DNA of 64,000 nucleotides from CAVSJA01 sp963728145 (GCA_963728145.1 CAVSJA010000009.1:124001-188000); one strand, 5' to 3'; shown: positions 16,707 to 26,849, counted from the stretch's first letter. Numbers and translations are program-made. The notes: a model not told the origin generated them from the letters alone.

Positions 16707-17483
16707 ATGATACGCGAAGCGCAAGGAGGGTACGTAAGGACAGAATTCCACAATGGAATTACAACTGTAGAATTCCATCATCCCCAAAGCAATTCGATGC
16801 CGGGGAGATTATTGGAGGAACTGGCATTTGTTATTCATGGCCTGGGTAATGATGATGATACAAAAGTGATCATATTGAAATCTGCAGGCGATAAGGCGTT
16901 TTGCGCGGGTGCGTCTTTTGATGAGTTGGCTTCAATTAAAACAGAAGCTGAGGGAATCCAATTCTTCAGTGGCTTTGCTCATGTGATCAATGCGATGCGG
17001 AAATGTCCACAGCTCATCATTGGTCGCATTCATGGTAAATGTGTTGGAGGTGGTGTGGGTATTGCTGCGGCGGTTGATTATGCTATTGCTTCTGAATCTG
17101 CAGAGATAAAATTGAGTGAATTGGCAATTGCTATCGGTCCATTTGTAGTTGGGCCTGCCGTTGAACGTAAGATTGGACTTTCCGCATTTTCTCAATTAGC
17201 CATAGACGCAGGACATTGGCGCAATGCAGATTGGGCGAGAAGGAAAGGATTGTATGCCGAGGTCCATGAATCAACAGATAATTTGGATGAGGCTATTCAT
17301 CTCCTTGCTTCCACACTCGCAAATTCAAGTTCGGTTGCGATGGCTGAGTTAAAAAAAGTATTCTGGCGTGGAACTGAGCATTGGGATCATTTATTAATTG
17401 AACGTGCTGCTATTAGCGGCAGATTAGTCTTAAGTGAACACAGTAAGAAAGCCATTCAAAAAGTAAGAAATAAGGTTAGCTGA
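16707..17483 (+). CDS. Enoyl-CoA hydratase/isomerase (crotonase) family protein
   Basis: 258 residues with the crotonase fold. The oxyanion-hole blocks are KAFCAGASFDEL (about 69-80) and HGKCVGGGVGIAAAVDYAIAS (split: HGKCVGGGVGIAAA, DYAIAS). LSELAIAIGP occupies the region where hydratases place their second catalytic Glu; here Glu remains in LSE rather than the usual distal position, so hydratase versus isomerase is unclear. Downstream of paaZ it could be a PaaF/PaaG-like phenylacetate enzyme, an inference from position. The AlkA gene begins 3 nt after its stop, indicating one transcript. Confidence 0.85.
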   Translation: MIREAQGGYVRTEFHNGITTVEFHHPQSNSMPGRLLEELAFVIHGLGNDDDTKVIILKSAGDKAFCAGASFDELASIKTEAEGIQFFSGFAHVINAMRKCPQLIIGRIHGKCVGGGVGIAAAVDYAIASESAEIKLSELAIAIGPFVVGPAVERKIGLSAFSQLAIDAGHWRNADWARRKGLYAEVHESTDNLDEAIHLLASTLANSSSVAMAELKKVFWRGTEHWDHLLIERAAISGRLVLSEHSKKAIQKVRNKVS

Positions 17484-17486
17484 TTG

Positions 17487-18110
17487 ATGAAAAGATTCGA
17501 CAGTACAAATTTCCATTCCATCTGCGATGAGTTGGGAAGAAAGGATAAGGAGCTGGGAAAGATTGTATCAATCTACGGTTATCCTCCCATGTGGGTAAGG
17601 CCACAGGGATTCTCCACATTGATCAATATTATCCTGGAACAACAGGTTTCCCTTGCATCAGCGAAAGCAGCCTTCAATAAGCTTAAAGAAAAAACCGGTT
17701 CTATAACACCTGTCAACGTATTGAAGCTTTCAGATACCGAAATGAAAGCATGTTATTTCTCCAGGCAGAAAATGGTTTATGCAAGACATCTTGCCGAAAC
17801 CCTGATTGATAAAAAGATTAAAATTAGAAAACTGGCAGGTAACAATGACGACGATGTACGCACTACGCTAAAACAGGTCAAAGGCATTGGCGATTGGACC
17901 GTTGATATCTATCTCATGTTTGCTATGCAACGTGCAGATATCTTTCCAACCGGCGATTTAGCAATGATGAATTCTTTAAAGAAGATTAAGAATCTAAAAC
18001 CCACTACTACGAAAGAAAATATTCTTGCAATTGCTGAAACCTGGAGGCCGTATCGATCAGTAGCTACTTATCTTCTCTGGCATAATTATCTTGAAGAAAG
18101 GAAGCGATAA
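17487..18110 (+). CDS. AlkA-like DNA-3-methyladenine glycosylase, second copy
   Basis: 207 residues from the ATG at 17487 (a TTG lies just before). HhH-GPD signature: ILEQQVSLASA near residue 50, VKGIGDWTVDIYLMFAMQ (131-148) and catalytic Asp157 in PTGDLAM. The sequence resembles the 4.4-kb glycosylase only in these motifs, so the two are distinct subfamilies rather than a recent duplication. The expected role is removal of alkylated bases. Its start nearly touches the crotonase stop, so it is probably co-transcribed with paaZ-crotonase, an unusual pairing. Confidence 0.87.
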   Translation: MKRFDSTNFHSICDELGRKDKELGKIVSIYGYPPMWVRPQGFSTLINIILEQQVSLASAKAAFNKLKEKTGSITPVNVLKLSDTEMKACYFSRQKMVYARHLAETLIDKKIKIRKLAGNNDDDVRTTLKQVKGIGDWTVDIYLMFAMQRADIFPTGDLAMMNSLKKIKNLKPTTTKENILAIAETWRPYRSVATYLLWHNYLEERKR

Positions 18111-18152
18111 GTGTTTAACTCATCCAATCGATTTTTGCAACATCAACTATCT

Positions 18153-18307
18153 GCCAACTCCTCGGCGCCGCGCCGGGCGTCCCCGCCCGGCTATTGCACA
18201 GACGGGATGCTTGTGATATGAGATGATGCTGCAGCCTCAGAAATTATTTAGAGCCTCTTTTCGTAAGAGCCGGGCGGGGACGCCCGGCGCAGCGCCGAGG
18301 AGTTGGC
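18153..18307. repeat. GC-rich 40-bp inverted repeat, 75-nt spacer
   Basis: The left arm 18153-18192 and right arm 18268-18307 match as reverse complements at 39 of 40 positions. They are built of CTCGGCGC, GCCGGGCG and CCCCGCCC blocks, far richer in GC than the flanks. The spacer (18193-18267) is A/T-richer and non-coding. The element sits between two convergent genes. It could be a MITE/REP-type mobile unit, and would act as a strong hairpin if transcribed. No target-site duplication is obvious. Confidence 0.7.
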
Positions 18308-18340
18308 AAATTACTTTTGTGCGAAGTATTTGGGCTATTA

Positions 18341-19096
18341 TCAAATATTCAACCCTCCGCAAACACTAATCACCTGTCCGGTTATATAAGCACCCATATC
18401 AGAAGCGAGAAACAAACATGAATTAGCAATATCTTCCCCGGTTCCAAATCTTCCGAGCGGAATACCTGCTTTGTACTTATCTCCAGCGTCGCCTTCTTTG
18501 AGATAGCTCGTCATGTCTGTTTCTACAAAACCGGGTGCGATGGCATTACATCGAATATTCCGGCTACCTAATTCTTTCGCTACAGATTTTGTAAATCCGA
18601 TAACACCGGCTTTCGAAGCGGCATAGCTGCTTTGTCCGGCATTTCCAATTTCACCAATAATAGAACTCATATTGATGATGCTTCCACTCCTGGCCTTCAT
18701 CATATCCCGGATCACATTCTTGGTCATATTGAATACGCTCTTCAGGTTCACCTGCATTACTTCATCCCATTGTTCCGCCGTCATTCGCAACAACAAATTA
18801 TCCTTTGAAATACCAGCATTATTTACGCAGATATCGATTGGCCCAAACTCCTTATTCACTTCTTTTACCAATGCTTCACATTGCGCAAAATCACCGGCAT
18901 TGCTTTTGAAACCTTTTGCTTTTGCTCCAAGAGCTTTTAATTTTTCTTCCAATGCGGTTGCTTTTCCTGCACTCCCGTCGCTTACATAGGTAAATGCAAC
19001 ATGTGCTCCATGTTCAGCGAATTTTAAAGCAATCGCTTCTCCTATACCACGGGCAGCGCCTGTAACAATAGCGACTTTATTTTCCAGCAGTTTCAT
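18341..19096 (-). CDS. fabG: 3-oxoacyl-[acyl-carrier-protein] reductase
   Basis: 251 residues, classical short-chain dehydrogenase. It has the NADP-binding TGAARGIG (12-19), NNAGISKD, the catalytic Ser in INMSSIIG, and YAASKAG with Tyr and Lys. The C-terminal end (PLGRFGTGEDIANSCLFLASD, then YITGQVISVCGG) is typical FabG. It reduces 3-oxoacyl-ACP with NADPH in fatty-acid elongation. Other short-chain reductases (for example acetoacetyl-CoA reductase) look similar, but the overall match favours FabG. A TACTTTTG box lies 19 bp upstream of the ATG. Confidence 0.9.
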   Translation of the reverse strand: MKLLENKVAIVTGAARGIGEAIALKFAEHGAHVAFTYVSDGSAGKATALEEKLKALGAKAKGFKSNAGDFAQCEALVKEVNKEFGPIDICVNNAGISKDNLLLRMTAEQWDEVMQVNLKSVFNMTKNVIRDMMKARSGSIINMSSIIGEIGNAGQSSYAASKAGVIGFTKSVAKELGSRNIRCNAIAPGFVETDMTSYLKEGDAGDKYKAGIPLGRFGTGEDIANSCLFLASDMGAYITGQVISVCGGLNI

Positions 19097-19114
19097 GTGT
19101 TATTTTTTATTGCG

Positions 19115-19122
19115 CAAAAGTA
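19115..19122 (-). promoter_or_regulatory. -7 promoter box (TACTTTTG) for fabG
   Basis: Matches TAnnTTTG on the minus strand, 18 bp from the fabG ATG. A GTTGAATAGGGTTGACAAGG repeat lies immediately upstream (19133-19160). Confidence 0.45.
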
Positions 19123-19198
19123 GGGGAAGAAGTTGAATGGTTGAATAGGGTTGACAAGGCTAACAAGCGAAGACAAAGAAGCAATTATTCGAAATTCT

Positions 19199-20728
19199 TT
19201 ATTGATTCACCATTTGACCCGCTGATTCCAAAGCTAGAATCTCCTCCAAATACTTCCTCTCATTACTCAACCTTGGCACTTTATGCTGGCCACCAAGTTT
19301 ACCTTTTGTTCTCAACCATTCATTGAAAATTCCTTTTGGAAGAATGCGAACAATGGGAGCCCGCAGTGCGATGTCCTTATGGCGCTTCGCTTCGTAGTCG
19401 CTGTTCAGACTCTTCAAAGCTTTATCCAGTTCCTGAGTGAACTGCTGCATATCATCGGGCGCTTTTTCAAACTCGATCAGCCATTCGTGTGCGCCGTTGG
19501 AATTACTGCTGAAATAAACCGGGGCAGCAGTATAATCATTAACAACAGTGGAAGTTTTTGCAGATGCAATAGCGATGGCTTTGTCAGTATTATCGACAAT
19601 TAACTCTTCCCCAAATGCATTGATGAAATGCTTGAGCCTGCCGCTCACCTTTACCTTGAAGGGGAATAATGAGGTGAATTGGATCGTATCCCCCAATAAA
19701 TAACGCCATAAACCTCCATTGGTGCTGATCACTAATGCATAGTTTTTTCCAATTTCCACATCCTGCAACCCGATAGTTTGCGGTTCTGCCTTGCCGTATT
19801 CTTCAACCGGCATGAACTCCATGAATATTCCATGATCAGTGTACAATAGCATGCCTTCTTCACCCGGCCTGTCCTGCGCGGCGAAAAATCCTTCACTGGC
19901 ATTGTACATTTCCAGGTAATGGATCTTCTTACCGATCAATTGCTGGAATTGATCCCTGTACGGGGTAAATGAAACACCACCATGCATGTACAATTCAAGC
20001 GAAGGCCAAACCTCAGCCATGGTTTGTTTACCTGTCATTTCAAGAATGCGCTTAAACAGGACTAATGTCCATGTAGGCACGCCGGAGATGGAAGTAACAT
20101 TTTCCTTAACTGTATTCTCAGCCAGCTTTTCAATCTTGCTTTCCCATTCATCCATCAACGCGATACTTAGGTCGGGTGTACGCAACCAATGTCCCCAGAA
20201 GGGAGTGTTTTGCAATAAGACCGCACTAAGATCTCCATATTGTGCTTCGGCATTGATCGGATTGATGGTATGGCTTCCTCCCAGCACTAGTCCCTTGCCG
20301 GTTAAAAGATCGGAATCGGGATTGAAATGATAATAAAGAGTAAGAATATCTTTTGCTGCTTTATAATGGCCATCTTGTAAGCTTTCATCACTCACCGGTA
20401 TGAATTTACTCTTATCGCTGGTGGTGCCGCTACTCTTGGCAAACCAATAGATCGGCGTATTCCATAAAACATTTTGTTCTCCATCCATGATGCGCTGAAT
20501 ATAAGGCTTGATATCCTCGTATTCTTGAATAGGAATGGTTTTCTTAAATGCCCGGAGATTGAAGAGTCCCGAAAAATTATACTTGCGGCCGAATTCGGTG
20601 TATTGTGCGGAAGTGACCAGGTCCTGCAAGACTTCCCGTTGGGCATCGATTGGGTTATTCATCCATCCTTCGATACGCCACAATCGCATTCGGGCCAGGG
20701 ATGATATAGCAGGTGAGAGAAACTTCAT
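19199..20728 (-). CDS. GH3 auxin-responsive-promoter family protein (acyl-adenylate synthetase-like)
   Basis: 509 residues from the ATG at 20728 (the frame reaches a TTG four codons earlier). It belongs to the GH3 superfamily, related to plant acyl-acid-amido synthetases: AKSSGTTSDKSKFIPVS is the ATP-binding loop (about 110-126), followed by EMYNASEGFFAAQD and the LGDTIQF segment. Plant relatives adenylate acids such as jasmonate or auxin and join them to amino acids; bacterial substrates are unknown. This GH3 is unrelated to glycoside hydrolase family 3 at 60 kb. It is common as a single gene in Bacteroidota. Confidence 0.85.
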   Translation of the reverse strand: MKFLSPAISSLARMRLWRIEGWMNNPIDAQREVLQDLVTSAQYTEFGRKYNFSGLFNLRAFKKTIPIQEYEDIKPYIQRIMDGEQNVLWNTPIYWFAKSSGTTSDKSKFIPVSDESLQDGHYKAAKDILTLYYHFNPDSDLLTGKGLVLGGSHTINPINAEAQYGDLSAVLLQNTPFWGHWLRTPDLSIALMDEWESKIEKLAENTVKENVTSISGVPTWTLVLFKRILEMTGKQTMAEVWPSLELYMHGGVSFTPYRDQFQQLIGKKIHYLEMYNASEGFFAAQDRPGEEGMLLYTDHGIFMEFMPVEEYGKAEPQTIGLQDVEIGKNYALVISTNGGLWRYLLGDTIQFTSLFPFKVKVSGRLKHFINAFGEELIVDNTDKAIAIASAKTSTVVNDYTAAPVYFSSNSNGAHEWLIEFEKAPDDMQQFTQELDKALKSLNSDYEAKRHKDIALRAPIVRILPKGIFNEWLRTKGKLGGQHKVPRLSNERKYLEEILALESAGQMVNQ

Positions 20729-20901
20729 CGGGACTGGCAAAATAGTGAATTTGGGTGGATTGACCCGAGCCTTCGGGGGATGGCTTGATTGTTTTATTGT
20801 TTTATTGTTGGGTTCAAGCCTTGGTTTGTCAATTAATTGGCAGAAAAGGTCTATTCCGGAAGAATAATTGGCGTCAATGCGGGAGGTCTTGAGCTAAAAA
20901 T

Positions 20902-21972
<1,071 letters not shown>

Positions 21973-21990
21973 TTACCAATACTGTTTTGA

Positions 21991-21998
21991 CAAAAATA
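21991..21998 (-). promoter_or_regulatory. -7 promoter box (TATTTTTG) for lptB
   Basis: Matches TAnnTTTG on the minus strand, 18 bp before the lptB ATG. Confidence 0.45.
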
Positions 21999-22035
21999 CC
22001 GGAAAAAAGATAGCTATGGTTTAATTTAACAGCTA

Positions 22036-22067
22036 TTTGCATTGAGTATATCCTTATTGTATGTTTG
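22036..22067 (+). promoter_or_regulatory. Full Bacteroidota promoter (TTTG-N20-TATGTTTG) for metF
   Basis: TTTG at 22036-22039 and TATGTTTG at 22060-22067 with 20 bp between fit the -33/-7 consensus recognised by the Bacteroidota primary sigma factor. The leader would be only about 12-15 nt, leaving no room for a riboswitch. Confidence 0.65.
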
Positions 22068-22085
22068 CAGGTTAATTGAATAAAC

Positions 22086-23039
22086 ATGAAGGTTATAGAC
22101 CACATCAATCAGGCTAAGAATACGTTGATTTCATTTGAGATCCTTCCTCCTATGAAAGGCAAGACCATTAACTCTATTTATGAGCACCTCGATCCATTGA
22201 TGGAATTCAAACCTTCCTATATCAATGTCACCTATCACCGCAGCGAATACGTGTTCAAGAAAAAACCGGATTCAAGTTTTGAGAAAGTTGAGGTAAGAAA
22301 ACGTCCGGGTACGGTTGGTATATGCGCTGCGATAATGAACCATTATAAAATTGATGCTGTTCCCCACCTTATTTGTGGCGGATTTAATAAGCGGGAAACA
22401 GAAGACGCATTAATCGACCTCAATTTTATTGGAGTCGATAATGTACTTGTGTTAAGAGGAGATGCTGCCAGGAATGAAACCGTCTTTGAAGCCGAACCCG
22501 ATGGCAACCGTTATGCGCTCGACCTGTTGAAGCAGGTCAGGAACCTGAATAATGGTATATACTTAGAAGAAGATATCCGCGATGGTTTCAGAACCTGTTT
22601 TTGCATCGGCGTGGCAGGATATCCGGAAAAACATTTTGAATCACCAAACCTTCAAACAGATCTTACGTACCTCAAAGCAAAGGTAGATGCGGGATCTGAT
22701 TACATAGTGACTCAGATGTTCTTCGACAACAAGAAATTCTTTGAATTCGTTAAACGTTGCAGGGAAGGAGGTATAACCGTCCCAATTATTCCGGGATTGA
22801 AACCGGTAACCAGCAAAAAACAGTTGACGGTTATTCCAAGAACATTTCACGTAGATATACCAACCGAACTGAGTAACGAGATCATGATGGCGAAGACCGA
22901 TGCAGACATAGAGAAAGTAGGAACAGAATGGTTGCTTCAGCAGTCACGGGAATTGAAAGATGCAGGAGTTCCCGTTCTGCATTACTATACGCTTGGAAAA
23001 CCTCGCGTGATTTGGAATGTAGTAAAAGAATTGGTTTAG
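22086..23039 (+). CDS. metF: Methylenetetrahydrofolate reductase
   Basis: 317 residues, the usual length for MetF. It starts with ISFEILPPMKGK, where the Glu is the catalytic acid, then NVTYHRSEY, VDNVLVLRGDA in the FAD-binding region, GVAGYPEKH and DYIVTQMFFDN. It reduces 5,10-methylene-THF to 5-methyl-THF, supplying methyl groups for methionine synthesis, as a TIM barrel with FAD in the cytosol. Promoter and start agree well. Divergent from lptB and otherwise alone. Confidence 0.95.
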   Translation: MKVIDHINQAKNTLISFEILPPMKGKTINSIYEHLDPLMEFKPSYINVTYHRSEYVFKKKPDSSFEKVEVRKRPGTVGICAAIMNHYKIDAVPHLICGGFNKRETEDALIDLNFIGVDNVLVLRGDAARNETVFEAEPDGNRYALDLLKQVRNLNNGIYLEEDIRDGFRTCFCIGVAGYPEKHFESPNLQTDLTYLKAKVDAGSDYIVTQMFFDNKKFFEFVKRCREGGITVPIIPGLKPVTSKKQLTVIPRTFHVDIPTELSNEIMMAKTDADIEKVGTEWLLQQSRELKDAGVPVLHYYTLGKPRVIWNVVKELV

Positions 23040-23175
23040 ATTTTTTAGACGCACACGAGATTAATCCAGGATACGCATTAAGAAAGGAGTTGGGAATTTG
23101 GAGTTGAGCAGATGCGTGTTCCTGATTTCATTGTTATTATATTAGTAGCAACAACACCGGCCTGAACTAACCCAA

Positions 23176-24720
23176 ATGCCGATTAAATTCAACCTCAAAC
23201 CCATTTTGTGGCTAACCTTCCTGGTGGGTACAGCTATCGGACTATTCCTCCAATTCACTTACCATAAGTTTTTGAACTTCGACACGCTGGCGTATATCAA
23301 TATCGCTGAGCTGTATGCGAAGGATAATTTGAAAGATGCAGTCAATGCCTGCTGGTCGCCGATGTATTCGTGGATACTCGCCAGTTGTAAAATGGTAGGC
23401 TTACCGCTGCTGGAATCCTGTTATGTGCTCAATTTCGCGGCCGCTGCAGTTTGTTTTAACCTCTTATTGAAGATGGGAAGGCGGTTTCTGAAAGATGAAT
23501 TGTGGTATGCGGTCTTTGGCTTTTATACGCTCTTTCTCCTGATGTACTTTGCAATGTCCACGCTAACACCGGATCTGTTGGCTGCGGCATTTTCACTTTG
23601 GTTTATCCGGTTGATAACAAGGCAACATTTTTTCAATTCCAAGACAAGGCCCTTGCTCGCCGGAGTGGCGGCAGCAGCAATGTATTTTGCAAAGTCATAC
23701 AATTTTGTTGCGGTTCATCTTTTTCTACTTGCGTTTTTGCTGATTCCCTGGTTTACATCGGAGAAAGTATTATTCAAACGAAAGTTCAAACAACTCGGAA
23801 AACTTTACCTGATCTTTATCTCCTTGTGCCTTCCATGGATTACGGTGATCAGTGGAAAAGAAGACAAAGCAACCTTCTCCAATACCGGACGGTTTACGCA
23901 TAATCTCGTGAGCCCGGATTATAAGGGTTACTATCCTATTTACAACAAGATCCAACCGCCCCCTGAAAATGCTTACTTCTTCATGATCGATCCAACAAAT
24001 ACGCTGGATGAATATGAATGGTCGCCTTTTGAAAGCTGGAGAAATTTCCAACACCAGTTATCATTGATTTGGGATTCAATCAGGAATTTTTATCTCGCGC
24101 TTGATAATTCAGGTGTGAAAGGAGCTCTATTGCTGGCATCCCTGATCATACTTTATTTAAAACGCAAGGAATTTAAACTTGAAATTCCACATGGACTTAG
24201 AAGAATAATTGGATTCACCATCCTTTATCCATTATTCTATTTACCAATATTCATGACCGACCGCTATGTTTACGTATGTATCTTCCTATTTCACCTCATT
24301 CTCTTTTATTTTATTCAACAGGCGAGTACACTTGTTACAAAAAAATATCAGCCGCATATTTTGATCGGCTTGTTGGTACTGAGCCTTATTCCTTTTGGAT
24401 TGCTTGCCAAAAAGAAGCTAAGCATTTCCTCAGGAGAATATGGTTACTACAAAGAGTTTTCAAAACAATTACCGAATTTCTCTTTCCTCACCAGTCAATA
24501 CATTGCCGCAGATCCTGTAAGTGCATTAGAATGCGTTCAACTATGCTATCGTATGCAATGCACTTATTACGCAACCTGGATGGACAAGAAATATGAAAGC
24601 CTGAAGAGTAACAGCATTCGTTATTATATCACTAAAACAAAAGTTGATTTTCCATTCCTTCAACTCGCGAGAGAGATCCAGGTGAAAGGATCGAGGTTTT
24701 ATATTTATGAAGTTCTGTGA
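23176..24720 (+). CDS. Multi-spanning membrane protein, GT-C glycosyltransferase-like
   Basis: 514 residues with about ten hydrophobic segments. An early luminal loop has the acidic motif FDTLAYINIAELY (about 36-48), where GT-C enzymes such as ArnT/PMT (family 39) and mannosyltransferases place a catalytic Asp or Glu. CWSPMYSWIL and the long periplasmic loop before the last helices also fit. It would use a lipid-linked sugar to modify an envelope molecule, but donor and acceptor are unknown. No neighbouring polysaccharide genes help. The family call is moderate. Confidence 0.6.
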   Translation: MPIKFNLKPILWLTFLVGTAIGLFLQFTYHKFLNFDTLAYINIAELYAKDNLKDAVNACWSPMYSWILASCKMVGLPLLESCYVLNFAAAAVCFNLLLKMGRRFLKDELWYAVFGFYTLFLLMYFAMSTLTPDLLAAAFSLWFIRLITRQHFFNSKTRPLLAGVAAAAMYFAKSYNFVAVHLFLLAFLLIPWFTSEKVLFKRKFKQLGKLYLIFISLCLPWITVISGKEDKATFSNTGRFTHNLVSPDYKGYYPIYNKIQPPPENAYFFMIDPTNTLDEYEWSPFESWRNFQHQLSLIWDSIRNFYLALDNSGVKGALLLASLIILYLKRKEFKLEIPHGLRRIIGFTILYPLFYLPIFMTDRYVYVCIFLFHLILFYFIQQASTLVTKKYQPHILIGLLVLSLIPFGLLAKKKLSISSGEYGYYKEFSKQLPNFSFLTSQYIAADPVSALECVQLCYRMQCTYYATWMDKKYESLKSNSIRYYITKTKVDFPFLQLAREIQVKGSRFYIYEVL

Positions 24721-24889
24721 GCAATAGGCAATTGGCAATGGGCAATGGGCAATAGGCAATAGGCAAATGAAGTCCCCAATTCTATTCAATCTATAAAAAA
24801 TAAAAACCCCGGAAATTCCAGGGTTTTGCTTTTCATATCTTACTTAGTTATTCTTAATTGCCTATTGCCTATTGCCTATTGCCTATTGC
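24721..24889. repeat. Opposed GGCAATA / TATTGCC arrays around a terminator
   Basis: The left array (24721-24767) has about six copies of the 7-mer GGCAAT(A/G/T); the right array (24856-24889) has five copies of ATTGCCT. Between them, 24802-24826 forms an AAAACCC/GGGTTTT stem flanked by A and T runs, usable in both directions by the convergent GT-C and parvulin genes. The ATTGCCT word recurs at 28498-28535 at the 3' end of yceI. Confidence 0.65.
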
Positions 24890-24893
24890 TTAT

Positions 24894-26849
24894 TTATTTT
24901 GGTAGTGACGCCACAACAGGCTCGTTCACTTTCACCGGATACTTCTTCTTCAATTCGACGACCCATTTTTCATCGAGGTAATTTTGATAATCGTTTATCA
25001 CAAATCCCCTGGCGTCTTCGAAGCTGCGAGGTTCACGTTGGCGGCGAACTTTTATAACATACACGTAAGTTGACGTGTTATCAGCATCATTTTTTACCGG
25101 CACAGTTAATAAGCCATCGGTGAAATTCGTGCGATCAACTACAGGCAATTGGCCTAATTCAAATCGTCCTGAATCGGCCTGTATCGTTCCTCCACTGAAT
25201 TCCATCAATTCTCTCCATTCCTTATGATTAGTGGCGAGCTTTTTTGAAGTTTCCTTGCCAATTGAATCATTACTGCTGCTCATTATAATGGCATCTGCGC
25301 TTGCATCCCACCAGTATTTATTCTTATTGGCATTATAGAATGCTCTCAAACCTGCAGTATCGGAAGAAGCCCGATCCCAAATGCGACGCTGCATAATTTC
25401 GAACAGCAGATTTCCTTCCCTGAACTCTTTCAATTGCATAGCGAATTCCCGGTTGAAATCCTCCAGGTGTTCGCGATAATATTCCAGTGCCGATGTTTCG
25501 ATATACTGTTCGAACAGTTGCTCCGGAGTTTTCGAGCCCCTGAGGTTAATCGCATTGCGAATGGCTTCCAGGTAATCTTGCCAATCCTTTACTTTAATGG
25601 TCTGCTTCGTAAAGGAGAATAGTGAAGTCTGAAGGTTTATTGTTCCAACCTGCTTCGGATATTTTTCATGTAGGATGCTGTCCGTAAAAGTCCAGAGATC
25701 TTTATTATTAAAGGGGAGCCTTTTATATCCTGCGCGGGTAAATATCTTCTTCACCAGCATTTTCTTTACCATTTCTGCGCGATCGCTCTGTAAGATTTCC
25801 TGCTTCACCATTTCTCTTTGCTCAGCGTTTGTCCTATTTATATTGGTAGACTGAAGCTCTAATCTTTTCAGGATATGGAATCCGAAAGAAGTTTGCACGG
25901 GTTTGCTGATCTCTCCATCGCGGCTAAGCGAAAACGCCGCATTTTCAAATGTCTTGTCATAACGGCCGACACCAAATGCAGGAAGTTCGCCTCCATTCTG
26001 GTAACTGAAATTATCACTGCTGAATTCCAGAGCAAGTTTCCTGAAATCTCCTCCTTTCAAAAGAACATTATATAGCGAATCCGCTTGTTTACGACCTGCT
26101 GCAATTTGATTTTGACTGGCATCCGGTGGAACTGCAATCAATATCTGTGCGATCCTGATTTTTCCTTTTGATTTTCTTTCCTCCACTTTTTTGAAAATGT
26201 GGAAGCCAGCCTTGCTTCTGAACGGCCTGGAAAATTTGCCAACTGCTGTTGTATATGCTAAAGTTTCGAGTTCATAGGGTAAAAGAAATACGGTTATAAA
26301 GCCAATATCGCCTTTATTGGTCGTTACACCTGGATCTGCGGAATATTGAACTGCAACCTTTCCGAAATCCTCGCCTTTCGACAATTGTTCATAAGCCTTA
26401 TTGATCTTCGCCTGGTTTTCGCTAACCTCTTTCGCAGAGCTTGTATCACTCACTGGAATGAATATATGTGCAAGATGAACATCTCTTGTCCGGCGCTCAA
26501 ATACTTCATCGATGAGGAGATTCATGCTTGCCTCATCATTCATGTAGGAATCAGCAATCTGGTTGCGAAATCCTTTCAGTTCCATGATCTGGTTGGGAAG
26601 CGTGTCCATCTTTGCATCCAATGCAGCCTGCACTTTCAGTTTGAAACGGACATATAATTCCAGGTAATCGCGATAGGCTTTGTCGCTGGGTTTCGTTTCA
26701 GTATTATTCTTACGATAAGCTTTAAGGAATTCATCCCTGCTCACAGCTTTATTGCCTGCGGTAAAAATCGTTTGTGCGGATGCGGTATACAGGGAGCCCA
26801 ACAACAAAGTTGTTAGCAAAAGGGGTCGAAACCGGAACATGCAATGCAT
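24894..26849 (-). CDS. Periplasmic peptidylprolyl isomerase with two parvulin domains (PpiC/SurA-like)
   Basis: 651 residues with a signal peptide (LLLTTLLLGSLYTASAQ). Two parvulin domains follow one another: the first around residues 120-225 (HLAHIFIPVSD ... AGFHIFKKVEER), the second around 230-335 (RIAQILIAVPPD ... FGFHILKRLE). The remaining 300 residues are a helix-rich chaperone region. Proteins of this type help fold outer-membrane proteins. The ATG at 26840 is an equally possible start. It follows the thioredoxin-like gene by 4 bp, so the two are an operon. A second, SurA-like protein lies at 49688-51043. Confidence 0.85.
   Translation of the reverse strand: MHCMFRFRPLLLTTLLLGSLYTASAQTIFTAGNKAVSRDEFLKAYRKNNTETKPSDKAYRDYLELYVRFKLKVQAALDAKMDTLPNQIMELKGFRNQIADSYMNDEASMNLLIDEVFERRTRDVHLAHIFIPVSDTSSAKEVSENQAKINKAYEQLSKGEDFGKVAVQYSADPGVTTNKGDIGFITVFLLPYELETLAYTTAVGKFSRPFRSKAGFHIFKKVEERKSKGKIRIAQILIAVPPDASQNQIAAGRKQADSLYNVLLKGGDFRKLALEFSSDNFSYQNGGELPAFGVGRYDKTFENAAFSLSRDGEISKPVQTSFGFHILKRLELQSTNINRTNAEQREMVKQEILQSDRAEMVKKMLVKKIFTRAGYKRLPFNNKDLWTFTDSILHEKYPKQVGTINLQTSLFSFTKQTIKVKDWQDYLEAIRNAINLRGSKTPEQLFEQYIETSALEYYREHLEDFNREFAMQLKEFREGNLLFEIMQRRIWDRASSDTAGLRAFYNANKNKYWWDASADAIIMSSSNDSIGKETSKKLATNHKEWRELMEFSGGTIQADSGRFELGQLPVVDRTNFTDGLLTVPVKNDADNTSTYVYVIKVRRQREPRSFEDARGFVINDYQNYLDEKWVVELKKKYPVKVNEPVVASLPK

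Noticed and set aside
19199..20728. Glycoside hydrolase family 3
   Set aside because: The name GH3 here refers to the plant auxin-responsive acyl-adenylating family, not glycoside hydrolase family 3.
22068..22085. SAM or other riboswitch before metF
   Set aside because: The promoter lies too close to the start codon to allow one.
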